From positions 1 through 50,629 of the forward strand of contig NZ_CAJZCD010000011.1 in assembly GCF_914768045.1 (NCBI RefSeq): 50,629 nucleotides of DNA. Direction: 5' to 3'. Position 1 is the stretch's first letter. Each line of letters starts with the position of its first letter. This DNA comes from Snodgrassella communis (lineage in GTDB: Bacteria; Pseudomonadota; Gammaproteobacteria; Burkholderiales; Neisseriaceae). Below, piece by piece: positions 25,759-35,705 of the stretch. The notes beneath the pieces are model-generated. The model worked only from the letters and a program-made list of their open reading frames with translations, had not been told where the DNA came from and ran no database searches. The translations under genes and the position numbers were made by a program.

Positions 25759-27249
25759 ATGACTACAGAAAATTCAGCCAAACTCGCGGTACTTATTGAT
25801 GCAGATAATACTTCTGCTACCACTGTTGAGTCTTTACTGGAAGAAATTGCGAAATATGGCATTGCCAGTGTTAAACGTATTTATGGTGATTGGAGCAGTG
25901 GTTTATCCAAATGGAAAGATGCGCTGCTACCACATGCAATTACGCCTGTTCAGCAGTTCGCCTATACAAAAGGAAAAAATGCTACTGACATGGCTATGGT
26001 CATTGATGCGATGGATTTATTGTATAGTAATACTTTTGATGGTTTCTGTATTGTCTCCAGCGACAGTGACTTTACCCGTCTGGCTTCTCGTATCCGCGAA
26101 AATGGTCTGACTGTTTATGGATTTGGACAGAAAAAAACACCAGAATCATTCCGCAAAGCTTGTGACAAATTTATTTATACTGAAAATCTGCTCAGCCATA
26201 CTGCGGTAGAAATTGGTGAAGACAAAATTCAGACACCCATTTTCCGTAATAAACGCAAAACACCGGCAGAACTGAAACAGGATACTGCGCTGATAAATCT
26301 GTTCCGGAATGCGGTGAAGGAACATGCTGATGATGAGGGCTGGACATCACTGGGAGTTGTTGGCCAATATATCAATAAGGTGAATTCTGATTTTGATGCG
26401 CGCAATTATGGCTATACCAAACTTTCCTATTTGATTAATGCCATCGATATTTTTGAAACTCAGATGCATGGTAATCATTTATGGCTGCGTCTGAAAAAAC
26501 GCAATAACAATCTTGCACCCAAAACAGAAAATAAGCTTTATGCACCGGTTAATGAACAGGCGGCTTTCCAGCAGCAGAACAATGATGCACCGCTGGTAAT
26601 TACCATTCCGGCTGTTAATACGGCAATGCCGACAGAAAAGGTTAGCGTAACTATTGAGCCGGAAGAGAAAAAGAAAGATAAAGAACCGGTACTGGTACAA
26701 ATTGAAACTCAGAGCTCGGAATTTACCAGCTATGATAAAACCCGGCAAGAACAAACCAAGCGCGGCCGTGGTCGCCCACGCAAAATTGTATTTGAGTCTG
26801 CTGTAACTCCGGCGGAAAAAAGCCGTGGTCGTGGTCGTCCGCCTAAATCTACTTTCAATACCCGTTCAACCAAGTCTGGCCGTTCTGGTAATGAAACTTC
26901 CAGCCGGCATTACTGGAATCGTCTGGTGCCACTGGTGCAGAAAGCTATTGAACGCACTTGTGATATCGAAGGCTGGGCAACAGTCAGCTCAGTTGCCCGT
27001 GAGCTGGTAACCGGCGATGGTGGCTTCAATGCCAGAGATTATGGCTTTGATAGTGCAAATAATGCGATTGCAGCCATCAGCAGTGAATGGGTAGACAGCC
27101 GCAAGGCTGGCCGTGGTTTGCGGGTGCGGGTAGTTAAACCTTACGATGTTGAAGTAGATGGTAATACTATTCCGGCACATGAATTAGCGGCCAAATCAAT
27201 AGCACCGGTTATTGATGACGATGATGATAATTTTGGTAACAATCTTTAA
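25759..27249 (+). CDS. NYN-domain ribonuclease-like protein with two LOTUS domains and AT-hooks
   Basis: A 496-residue protein. Residues 8-140 form a NYN (PIN-like) nuclease domain with the acidic site residues D14, D16, D77, D102 and D104 (AVLIDADNTS, KGKNATDMAMVIDAMD, IVSSDSDFTRLASRIRE). About 174-246 and 385-458 are two OST-HTH/LOTUS domains sharing a GW..(V)......N......F.ARDYG/NYG pattern. The linker has KRGRGRPRK (334-342) and SRGRGRPPK (355-363), which are AT-hook motifs. The C-terminus is acidic (DDDDDNFG). This combination suggests an RNA-cutting enzyme that binds G-rich RNA and perhaps AT-rich DNA. Its place between hisG and hisD may be chance co-transcription. The function in bacteria is not established. 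Confidence 0.88.
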   Translation: MTTENSAKLAVLIDADNTSATTVESLLEEIAKYGIASVKRIYGDWSSGLSKWKDALLPHAITPVQQFAYTKGKNATDMAMVIDAMDLLYSNTFDGFCIVSSDSDFTRLASRIRENGLTVYGFGQKKTPESFRKACDKFIYTENLLSHTAVEIGEDKIQTPIFRNKRKTPAELKQDTALINLFRNAVKEHADDEGWTSLGVVGQYINKVNSDFDARNYGYTKLSYLINAIDIFETQMHGNHLWLRLKKRNNNLAPKTENKLYAPVNEQAAFQQQNNDAPLVITIPAVNTAMPTEKVSVTIEPEEKKKDKEPVLVQIETQSSEFTSYDKTRQEQTKRGRGRPRKIVFESAVTPAEKSRGRGRPPKSTFNTRSTKSGRSGNETSSRHYWNRLVPLVQKAIERTCDIEGWATVSSVARELVTGDGGFNARDYGFDSANNAIAAISSEWVDSRKAGRGLRVRVVKPYDVEVDGNTIPAHELAAKSIAPVIDDDDDNFGNNL

Positions 27250-27297
27250 TTGATAATATTTGGATCGGGCGGCTTAGGCTGCCCGAAATACAAAGGT

Positions 27298-28587
27298 ATG
27301 AAATATATTTCTACGCAGGATGCTGATTTTAAGACTCAGTTAGCTGCATTACAGGCGTTTGAAACCGCGCAGGATCCACAGGTAGATGCTGCGGTAGCTG
27401 CTATCTGTGCAGATGTACAGCAACGTGGTGATGATGCTGTAATCGAATACACCAATCGCTTTGACCATACGCAGGCTCAATCTATGGCTGAGCTGACTTT
27501 AAGTCAGGCTGATCTGGTTGCAGCATTCGCCCGCTTGCCGAAAAACGTACAGACAGCACTGCAAACGGCAGCCAGACGGATTGAAAGCTATCATCAGCAC
27601 CAGAAACAGCAGTCCTGGCAGTATGAGGATGAAAACGGTACGCTACTGGGACAGCAAATTACTGCTCTGGATCGGGTGGGTATTTATGTTCCCGGTGGCA
27701 AGGCCGCCTATCCGAGCTCGGTAATGATGAATGCCATGCCCGCACATGTGGCTGGTGTGGCTGAAATTGTGATGGTTGTACCCATGCCTTATGGAGAACG
27801 CAATGATATCGTTCTGGCTGCGGCCTATGTTGCTGGGGTAACACAGGTATTTACCATTGGCGGTGCACAGGCTGTAGCAGCACTGGCTTACGGTACACAG
27901 AGTATTGCTCAGGTTGATAAGATTACCGGACCGGGCAATGCTTATGTTGCCGCCGCCAAACGGCGTGTATTTGGTGTGGTGGGTATCGATATGGTAGCCG
28001 GCCCAAGTGAAATTCTGGTTATTGCCGACGGCACTACTCCGGCTAAATGGGTGGCGATGGATTTATTCAGTCAGGCAGAACACGATGAAATTGCTCAGGC
28101 GATTCTGATTACTACTAATGCAGACTATGCGCGCGAAGTAGAGGCACAGATGCAGGCATTATTGGCACAGATGCCACGCAAAGATATCATTGAGGCGTCA
28201 CTGACTAATCGCGGAGCCATTATTCAGGTACGGAATCTGGATGAAGCCTGTGAGATTGCTAATTATCTGGCATCTGAGCATCTGGAACTATCAGTAGCCA
28301 ACCCGCAAAACTGGGCTCCGAAAATTCGCCACGCAGGTGCTATTTTTATGGGGCAGTATACCAGTGAAAGTCTGGGGGATTACTGTGCCGGCCCTAATCA
28401 TGTCTTGCCAACCAGCCGTACTGCCCGTTTTGCTTCTCCGCTGGGTGTATATGATTTTCAAAAGCGCAGCAGTCTGATTCAGGTGTCGGCGCAGGGAGCC
28501 AGAGAGTTAGGCCAGATTGCCAGTATTCTGGCACATGGTGAAGGGCTGACAGCACATGCCCGCGCAGCGGAATTACGTATGGAATAA
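27298..28587 (+). CDS. hisD: Histidinol dehydrogenase
   Basis: Zinc enzyme for the last two steps of histidine synthesis, histidinol to histidine with two NAD+. The 429-residue protein has [51 protein letters not shown] and [10 protein letters not shown], which hold the metal ligands and catalytic Glu/His. Start ATG at 27298 follows AAAGG. The 16 codons upstream in frame begin with a TTG and have no family match. It lies 48 bases after the LOTUS/NYN gene. A strong terminator follows. Confidence 0.97.
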   Translation: MKYISTQDADFKTQLAALQAFETAQDPQVDAAVAAICADVQQRGDDAVIEYTNRFDHTQAQSMAELTLSQADLVAAFARLPKNVQTALQTAARRIESYHQHQKQQSWQYEDENGTLLGQQITALDRVGIYVPGGKAAYPSSVMMNAMPAHVAGVAEIVMVVPMPYGERNDIVLAAAYVAGVTQVFTIGGAQAVAALAYGTQSIAQVDKITGPGNAYVAAAKRRVFGVVGIDMVAGPSEILVIADGTTPAKWVAMDLFSQAEHDEIAQAILITTNADYAREVEAQMQALLAQMPRKDIIEASLTNRGAIIQVRNLDEACEIANYLASEHLELSVANPQNWAPKIRHAGAIFMGQYTSESLGDYCAGPNHVLPTSRTARFASPLGVYDFQKRSSLIQVSAQGARELGQIASILAHGEGLTAHARAAELRME

Positions 28588-28606
28588 ATTATTACTAAAG
28601 ATTATT

Positions 28607-28644
28607 AAAAAGAAGCCTAAATCTTAAGATTTAGGCTTCTTTTT
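28607..28644 (+). terminator. Bidirectional terminator between hisD and the small Cys protein
   Basis: A 19+19-base perfect palindrome (AAAAAGAAGCC... / ...GGCTTCTTTTT) with A and T tracts on the outer arms. It sits 19 bases after hisD and three bases before the stop of the convergent small gene. Confidence 0.88.
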
Positions 28645-28647
28645 ATA

Positions 28648-28818
28648 TTAAGCGTACTGGATTAATTTCCAAATGACAGCTTTATTTTGATAGGGAGGAA
28701 ATGTGTTATTTATAGCAATAGGAGCCGTTGTGGACGGCTGTCCTTTGACTTCCCAAATACCACTTTCAGGACATTTTTCGCCTGTTTTACATTCAGTTCC
28801 TAAAGGTACTTTAGACAT
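28648..28818 (-). CDS. Small protein with two cysteines, unknown function
   Basis: A 56-residue protein starting at ATG 28818, which has a strong AGGAG site seven bases upstream. An upstream extension in the same frame (TTG at 28860) is rejected. Its sequence has TECKTGEKCPESGIWEV near the N-terminus, a hydrophilic middle and VIWKLIQYA at the end. I have the impression of similar small CPESGIW...W.L proteins in other proteobacteria, but no function can be named. The good ribosome site and shared terminator support a real gene. Confidence 0.7.
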   Translation of the reverse strand: MSKVPLGTECKTGEKCPESGIWEVKGQPSTTAPIAINNTFPPYQNKAVIWKLIQYA

Positions 28819-28978
28819 ATAATTTCTCCTAATATAAACATCGAATTGATGCACTAACAAGATATAAGCAAAATTTACAATTTCAAGACAAGATATAGAA
28901 TTTTTCTTTTTTATAAAATAAATTGTAATTTCGATCTATCTAGAAATTAAACTTAATAAATATTAAATTATCATATCA

Positions 28979-29289
28979 ATTTTATATCAATGTGCTTGGT
29001 ATGCAGATAAGTACCTTCGCTGATAATCGCACTGCGCTGCATTTTGGCCAGATGAAAATTAATTTACACCAGCTGGGACATGAATTTAAGCGAAAAGCAC
29101 AGCACCCTACCCTAGGCTTAGCGATTTGTATTTTATTATTGAAGAAACACTGGATGAAGTAATGTCCATTATGCATCAGCATAATATTCCACTGAAACCA
29201 GAACCGGTGCCTGTGGAAAAATCACTTCGATTTATATTTATAATCCGGATAATAAACTGATTAAGCTAGTAAATTATCCACATAAATGA
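28979..29289 (+). pseudogene. VOC/glyoxalase-fold protein, truncated and frameshifted
   Basis: The frame FYINVLGMQISTFADNRT and ALHFGQMKINLHQLGHEF continues to QHPT, after which the reading shifts by one base near 29110 to SDLYFIIEETLDEV and MSIMHQHNIPLKPEPV. A further shift near 29219 gives ITSIYIYNPDNKLIKLVNYP before the stop at 29289. These are the typical parts of a VOC-family protein of about 125 residues. The N-terminal 15-20 residues and any start codon are missing. It is clearly dead. Confidence 0.8.
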
Positions 29290-29419
29290 TAAGTGCCAAT
29301 TAATTTCTGCTAAGTTATCCACATCTGGATAAAGTCGATGCCAGTAATAGTGATTCGGTATTTAATTGTGCTGCTGTTTTAGTTGTGGTGAGAAAGTTTC
29401 TCTTGTATTCAGATAAATA

Positions 29420-29448
29420 ATAACGGTGGGCAGAGTGCCCACCGTTAT
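29420..29448 (-). terminator. Terminator of purB
   Basis: A 13-base-pair perfect GC-containing stem (ATAACGGTGGGCA / TGCCCACCGTTAT) with a three-base loop, 14 bases past the purB stop. Downstream on the minus strand is TATTTATCT, only moderately U-rich. Confidence 0.75.
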
Positions 29449-29462
29449 GTCTGAAAAAAGAT

Positions 29463-30869
<1,407 letters not shown>

Positions 30870-30900
30870 TCAGTTAATCATGGCACACGGTGAGTACCGG

Positions 30901-31713
30901 TTAATCTGTAAAAAGCTGTAACGCTTGTTTACCAGGATTGGCATAATCCAGTATCTGGCGTAAATTCTGCAAACGTTGCACTATGGTTTGTGTAACGGCA
31001 TTTGCCTGCTGCAATGCTGCATCATCACAGTCTGGACGATTCTGCCCGAACAGCATGGCATCAAGCAGTTTACGTACATGCATGCTGTCATGACCATAAA
31101 AATCAACACCAATATCAGCCATCCCGGCCTCATCAAAGAGGGTAGCCACCATGCAGCTTTCTACGGTAGCCAGACCAAGGGCGCCGTCTTCGCCACCCAG
31201 ACGTCGAAAAAGCGCATCAGCCGGAAAGCCGCCACACGCCAGAAAATAAGCACGGTTAAAAACTGTATTGGTAGCCGTAATCATTTCGAAAGTACGCCAG
31301 ACCAGAGCAAATTGCACATGCTGGCGATAATGTTCCGGAATATTGTGCCCGTTTACCGGCAAACGCAGCAAACCAGTCTGTGGGCGAAAGCGGAATACAG
31401 CACTGGCTGCCTGTAGCGCATGGGTCTGATAGGCATCATCAGCATCGAGAAAAGCAATATGGCTGCTGGCAGAAAGTAATGCTGCCCAGTTACGTGCCAG
31501 TGCAGCCCCACGGTTAGTGGCCAGAAATTCTGCCCGAATCTGTTGCGGATACCGCTGCTGCCATTGCTTAATCAGGCTGGCAGTATTATCGGTAGAAGCA
31601 TCATCAACCAGCCACAGACAGCCCAGTTCCGGCTGTACCAGCACACTATCAATTGCCCGCGCCAGTGTATTTTCTGCGTTGTAGCAAGGAATGATGACAT
31701 CAATGCAGCTCAT
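30901..31713 (-). CDS. Family 2 glycosyltransferase
   Basis: A 270-residue single-domain GT-A enzyme. The N-terminus has IDVIIPCYNAENTLARAIDS and LWLVDDASTDNTA, and residues 75-100 hold NRGAALARNWAALL and IAFLDADDAYQ, the DxD-type metal and nucleotide-sugar site. It has no membrane helix, so it likely acts in the cytoplasm on lipopolysaccharide or another glycan. The acceptor is not known. It lies between prfB and purB with a terminator hairpin before it, so it is not clearly part of a glycan locus. Confidence 0.88.
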   Translation of the reverse strand: MSCIDVIIPCYNAENTLARAIDSVLVQPELGCLWLVDDASTDNTASLIKQWQQRYPQQIRAEFLATNRGAALARNWAALLSASSHIAFLDADDAYQTHALQAASAVFRFRPQTGLLRLPVNGHNIPEHYRQHVQFALVWRTFEMITATNTVFNRAYFLACGGFPADALFRRLGGEDGALGLATVESCMVATLFDEAGMADIGVDFYGHDSMHVRKLLDAMLFGQNRPDCDDAALQQANAVTQTIVQRLQNLRQILDYANPGKQALQLFTD

Positions 31714-31731
31714 GCTGGTACCTTAAAATTT

Positions 31732-31760
31732 AAGGCTGCCCAGATACAGCAGGCAGCCTT
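31732..31760 (-). terminator. Terminator of prfB
   Basis: Stem AAGGCTGCC / GGCAGCCTT around an 11-base loop, 12 bases beyond the prfB stop, followed on the minus strand by AAATTTTAAGG. The stem core AGGCTGCCTG resembles Neisseriaceae uptake-sequence dialects but is not a full match. Confidence 0.65.
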
Positions 31761-31772
31761 GTAGTCCCTTAT

Positions 31773-32877
31773 TTAAACACCTTGTTTCAAGCTGGCTTCA
31801 ATAAAACCATCAAGGTCGCCATCCATAACTGCCTTGATATTGCCAACTTCGTAGCCAGTACGCAAATCCTTGATACGCGATGAATCGAATACATAAGAAC
31901 GAATCTGGTGTCCCCATCCCACATCATCCTTGCTGGCCTCAAGATTCTGTTTTTCTTCATTACGACGACGCATTTCCAGTTCAAATAACTTTGCTTTAAG
32001 CATATTCATTGCTTCTTCGCGGTTGCGATGCTGTGAACGGTCATTCTGACACTGCACCACAATGCCGGTAGGCTCATGAGTAATGCGTACGGCTGAGTCG
32101 GTTTTGTTGATGTGCTGTCCGCCGGCGCCAGATGCACGGTATGTATCTATGCGTAAATCTGCCGGATTGATTTCAACTTCAAAACTGTCGTCTACCTCGG
32201 GATAAACAAATACTGAGGCAAACGAAGTGTGCCGTTTGTTATTGGAATCAAACGGTGAATAGCGTACCAGACGATGGATACCGGTTTCGGTACGCAGCAA
32301 TCCATAGGCGTACTCACCATCCAGCTTGATGGTAGCCCGGTTCACACCGGCAATTTCGCCCTCGTCTTCTTCGAGAATTTCTACTTTAAAGCCTTTTCGT
32401 TCGCCATAGCGCACATACATGCGCAATAACATGCCGGCCCAGTCTTCCGCTTCTGTGCCACCGGCACCGGCAACAATATCAATAAAGCAGTTGTTGACGT
32501 CGGCCGGCTGGTTAAACATACGTTTGAATTCCAGTTGTGCTACTTCTTCCTGCAAGGCGGTAATATCTGCCTGTACTGCAGCAAAGCCGTCGGCATCATT
32601 TTCTTCTACGGCCATTTGCAGCAGCATACGATTATCTTCGATGCCGCTATGCAGGTGATCCAGTGTCAACACAATGCCTTCAAGTACTTTGCGCTCTTTG
32701 CCTACTTCCTGCGCTTTTTTAGGATCGTTCCACAACTCAGGGTCTTCTGACAGACCAATTACTTCTTCCAGTCGGTCTTTTTTGCCAGCGTAGTCAAAGA
32801 TACCTCCGTAAATCGTGACTACGGGATGCCATATCATCTAGGATATTGTTTAACTGATTAATCTGCTCCGCTTCCAT
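31773..32877 (-). CDS. prfB: Peptide chain release factor 2, with programmed +1 frameshift
   Basis: RF2 ends translation at UGA and UAA. A first frame from ATG 32877 encodes 27 residues ([15 protein letters not shown] start) and ends in CTT TGA C. Upstream lies the Shine-Dalgarno-like CGGAGG, exactly the known autoregulatory site. Slippage by +1 at CTT (32799-32797) continues as [12 protein letters not shown] to the stop at 31773, giving 367 residues. The rest shows [18 protein letters not shown] (SPF anticodon-like motif) and [16 protein letters not shown] (GGQ). The frame opened from TTG 32837 is only the post-shift part. Confidence 0.97.
32794..32804 (-). promoter_or_regulatory. RF2 programmed frameshift site
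   Basis: On the minus strand: AGG-TAT-CTT-TGA-C, with the anti-Shine-Dalgarno-binding GGAGG a few bases before CTT. Low RF2 makes the ribosome pause at TGA and slip one base forward, so the protein controls its own synthesis. The mechanism is established in E. coli and the site here is nearly identical. Confidence 0.95.
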
Positions 32878-32937
32878 GATGTTCTCTTAGCCAGATATTT
32901 GAAAATAGGCGCGTATTATAACAGAAGCAGCCATGGC

Positions 32938-32966
32938 CATCAGGCCACTTTCAAAGTGGCCTGATG
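32938..32966 (-). terminator. Hairpin after yhhQ
   Basis: A 13-base-pair stem (CATCAGGCCACTT / AAGTGGCCTGATG) with a three-base loop, 40 bases after the stop of the transporter gene. There is no U run on the minus strand, so termination is uncertain. It also lies just before prfB. Confidence 0.55.
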
Positions 32967-33005
32967 AGAATAAAAAATGATGAATTGAACTGATTCACAG
33001 AAATT

Positions 33006-33665
33006 TTATCTGTTTACCGTATGCGGTGCTAAAGCGGTCAGCCGGTGCAATAGATAACGCAGCACAATTCCATAAGTCGGTAAAAAGAAAAGTGCAGCAA
33101 CGGTAATTTTAAAGGCATAATCCGTCAAAGATATCTGTAACCAGTTGGCGGCCATAAATGCATCCGGCGAGTGGTAAAAAGCCACGGCAAAAAACAGTAA
33201 GGTATCAACTGCGCTGCCCAGAACAGCAGAGGCACTGGGTGCCGGCCACCAACGCTGACATTGGCGCAGCCGGTTGAATACCAGAATATCCATCAGCTGG
33301 CCGACAACATATGCGCTAAAACTGGCCAAGGCAATCCGTGCCACAAATAAATCAAAATGGCTTAATGCGCCCCAGCCCATCCAGTGCCCATCCTGAAATA
33401 ACACGGAAATGGCATAGGAAAACAGCAATGAAGGCAGCATTACCCAGAAAATAATTCGTCTGGCCAAGCCCGAGCCGAAAATCCGTACGGTTAAATCCGT
33501 AGTAAGAAAAATGAACGGAAAGGTAAAAGCACCCCAGGTGTTATGTAAGCCAAACAGGGTAAAGGGAAACTGTACCAGATAATTACTGGCCACAATCACC
33601 AGCATGTGCCAGAAAGTGAGCCAGCGCAGTGCCTTATGGCGCTGCGCAGCAGAAAATTCATACAT
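33006..33665 (-). CDS. yhhQ: Queuosine precursor transporter (YhhQ/DUF165)
   Basis: Integral membrane protein that imports the queuosine precursors preQ0/preQ1. The 219-residue protein has six hydrophobic segments and the family features WGAFTFPFIFLTTDLTVRIF and YVVGQLMDILVFNRLRQ, with LGSAVDTLLFFAVAFY later. ATG at 33665 follows AGGA at seven bases; the TTG at 33680 is less likely. It lies downstream of queF on the same strand, about 100 bases after its stop, so both may depend on the preQ1 riboswitch. Having an importer and QueF suggests uptake of preQ0 (inference). Confidence 0.9.
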   Translation of the reverse strand: MYEFSAAQRHKALRWLTFWHMLVIVASNYLVQFPFTLFGLHNTWGAFTFPFIFLTTDLTVRIFGSGLARRIIFWVMLPSLLFSYAISVLFQDGHWMGWGALSHFDLFVARIALASFSAYVVGQLMDILVFNRLRQCQRWWPAPSASAVLGSAVDTLLFFAVAFYHSPDAFMAANWLQISLTDYAFKITVAALFFLPTYGIVLRYLLHRLTALAPHTVNR

Positions 33666-33766
33666 ATTTGTTCCTGTCAATCAACCAGCCATCATCGCGT
33701 CAGATAGCGAATACCACGCCAATGCGCAGAGTCTGACAAAAGCTATCGTAATGCGATGTGCGACTA

Positions 33767-34237
33767 TTATTTCACTTGAAATTGAAGTAAACGCTGTACT
33801 GCCATATCGCTATAGCGCGTATCAGCTTTACCGTAATTAGCATATGGATGAATGGCAATACCGCCGCGCGGTGTAAATTCACCATATACTTCGATATATT
33901 TTGGCTGCATCAGGGCAATCAGGTCTTTCATGATAATGTTGACACAATCTTCATGAAAATCCCCATGGTTGCGAAAGCTGAATAAATACAACTTTAAAGA
34001 TTTACTTTCCACCATGCGCAAGTGCGGTAGATAATTAATATAAATGGTGGCAAAGTCGGGCTGGCCGGTTTTCGGGCACAAGCTGGTGAATTCGGGACAG
34101 ATAAATTTAACGAAATAATCGTTATTGGGATGTTGGTTATCAAAGGCTTCCAGTAGCTCCGGCGCATAATCACTACGGTATTCTGTATGCTGATTACCCA
34201 GCAAGCTTACTGTGCCCAGATCATTTTGTACACGCAT
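33767..34237 (-). CDS. queF: NADPH-dependent 7-cyano-7-deazaguanine reductase QueF
   Basis: Reduces the nitrile of preQ0 to the amine preQ1 in queuosine synthesis. The 156-residue protein is the short, single-domain type. It shows the active-site Cys in [18 protein letters not shown] and the QueF motif [20 protein letters not shown] for NADPH and substrate. It is the first gene behind a preQ1 riboswitch and precedes the precursor transporter. No queC, queD or queE is in the window. Confidence 0.96.
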   Translation of the reverse strand: MRVQNDLGTVSLLGNQHTEYRSDYAPELLEAFDNQHPNNDYFVKFICPEFTSLCPKTGQPDFATIYINYLPHLRMVESKSLKLYLFSFRNHGDFHEDCVNIIMKDLIALMQPKYIEVYGEFTPRGGIAIHPYANYGKADTRYSDMAVQRLLQFQVK

Positions 34238-34247
34238 ATAGTTGATT

Positions 34248-34285
34248 TCCTAGTTTTTTAATGTGGGAGGTTTACGAACCACAGG
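34248..34285 (-). promoter_or_regulatory. preQ1-I riboswitch upstream of queF
   Basis: On the minus strand the aptamer reads TGTGG-TTCGTAAACC-TCCCACA followed by the A-rich tail ending AAAAAACTAGGA. Stem P1 is TGTGG / CCACA, and the AAAAAACTA tail folds back to make the H-type pseudoknot. The SD AGGA (34251-34248) is part of the tail, 10 bases before the ATG. Ligand binding should therefore hide the ribosome site and turn translation off when preQ1 is plentiful. Confidence 0.88.
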
Positions 34286-34292
34286 GTGGGCG

Positions 34293-34298
34293 ATTATA
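34293..34298 (-). promoter_or_regulatory. -10 element of the queF promoter
   Basis: A consensus TATAAT on the minus strand lies eight bases upstream of the aptamer. The -35 is weak (TTTAAT or TTTTAA at 17-18 bases). Confidence 0.6.
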
Positions 34299-34557
34299 TC
34301 CGAAATTTACTTGGAATTAAAATCATAGTTGCAATATTTTAATTATTGTACAAAGGCAATAAAATGGTTATTTTTAATATGTTATTCTAATAATATGTTT
34401 AATTCAGGTACAAATACTGATTATCTGCCATGTAAATTAATTTTGAAGCAATAATATAGCTATTCAAAAGTTTGAGCCTTGCTTTTTAAGCATTTTCATT
34501 ATAGCCTGATAGGCAAATGATTAAAATTTACAATAATAGAATTAGACAGGAATTATT

Positions 34558-35613
34558 ATGAATCAGGTAGCATCACGCTCAACAGATGACGTTAGAATTA
34601 AAGAAATCAAGGAACTGTTGCCACCCATTGCGCATTTATATGAACTACCCATTACTGAAAAAGCTTCTGAAATAGTACACAATACACGCGATGCCATTGC
34701 TAATCTGGTACACGGCCATGACAAGCGTTTACTGGTCATTATCGGCCCGTGTTCTATCCATGATCCAAAAGCTGCATTGGAATATGCACAACGGTTGAAT
34801 GTATTACGCGAAAAATATGCGAAAGAGTTGCTGATTGTGATGCGGGTTTATTTTGAAAAACCACGCACCACCGTAGGCTGGAAAGGGTTTATCAACGATC
34901 CGCATATTGATGGTTCCTATGATATTAACTACGGGCTGCGTCTGGCTCGCAAATTATTGCTGGAGCTGAACAACATGGGTATGCCGGCAGCCACAGAATT
35001 TCTGGATATGATTACCCCGCAATATTTTGCCGATCTGATTTCATGGGGAGCAATCGGTGCCCGCACCACAGAAAGTCAGGTACACCGCGAGCTGGCTTCC
35101 GGTTTAAGCTGTCCGGTAGGCTTTAAAAACGGTACTGATGGTAATCTGAAAATTGCCATTGATGCCATTGGTGCATCCAGCCATCCGCATCATTTCCTTT
35201 CCGTCACTAAAGCAGGTCATTCGGCAATTGTGCGCACCAGTGGCAATCCAGACTGTCACATCATTTTACGCGGCGGTAAAGAGCCCAATTACAGTCATGA
35301 ATATGTGCAGGCAGCAGTGAATGAACTGAACAAACATCAGGTAACACCTAACCTGATGGTTGATTGCAGCCATGCCAACAGCTGCAAGGATTATCGCCGG
35401 CAAATGGAAGTGGCACAGGATATTGCTGCCCAGATTCAGGCTGGTGAACAACATATTATGGGCGTGATGGTAGAAAGTAACCTGATGGCCGGAAGACAAG
35501 ACCATCCGGTAAATTATGGCCAGAGTATCACCGATGCCTGCATCGGCTGGGAGGAAACAGAAACCATGCTTACTCTACTGGCACAGGCAGCACAGGCGCG
35601 TCTGCAAAAATAA
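34558..35613 (+). CDS. aroG: 3-deoxy-7-phosphoheptulonate (DAHP) synthase, class I
   Basis: First step of aromatic amino acid synthesis, joining PEP and erythrose 4-phosphate. The 351-residue protein has LLVIIGPCSIHDPKAALEYA, MRVYFEKPRTTVGWKG, PAATEFLDMITPQY, IGARTTESQVHRELASGLS and VDCSHANSCKDYRRQ, with the metal and PEP ligands typical of AroF/G/H. Which amino acid inhibits it cannot be read with confidence. It starts behind an AGGA site and is followed by a terminator shared with ftsX. Confidence 0.97.
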   Translation: MNQVASRSTDDVRIKEIKELLPPIAHLYELPITEKASEIVHNTRDAIANLVHGHDKRLLVIIGPCSIHDPKAALEYAQRLNVLREKYAKELLIVMRVYFEKPRTTVGWKGFINDPHIDGSYDINYGLRLARKLLLELNNMGMPAATEFLDMITPQYFADLISWGAIGARTTESQVHRELASGLSCPVGFKNGTDGNLKIAIDAIGASSHPHHFLSVTKAGHSAIVRTSGNPDCHIILRGGKEPNYSHEYVQAAVNELNKHQVTPNLMVDCSHANSCKDYRRQMEVAQDIAAQIQAGEQHIMGVMVESNLMAGRQDHPVNYGQSITDACIGWEETETMLTLLAQAAQARLQK

Positions 35614-35670
35614 TTTATATAGATTACCGGACTGTTCACAGACACCAATTTTTGCTGATAAGACCTACTC

Positions 35671-35705
35671 AAAAATATCCCCGCTACTTGCGGGGATATC
35701 TTTTA
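35671..35705. terminator. Bidirectional terminator between aroG and ftsX
   Basis: A 10-base-pair GC-rich stem (ATATCCCCGC / GCGGGGATAT) with a TACTT loop, T4 on the plus side (CTTTTA) and a T5 run on the minus side. The two converging genes end 57 and a few bases away. Confidence 0.9.
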
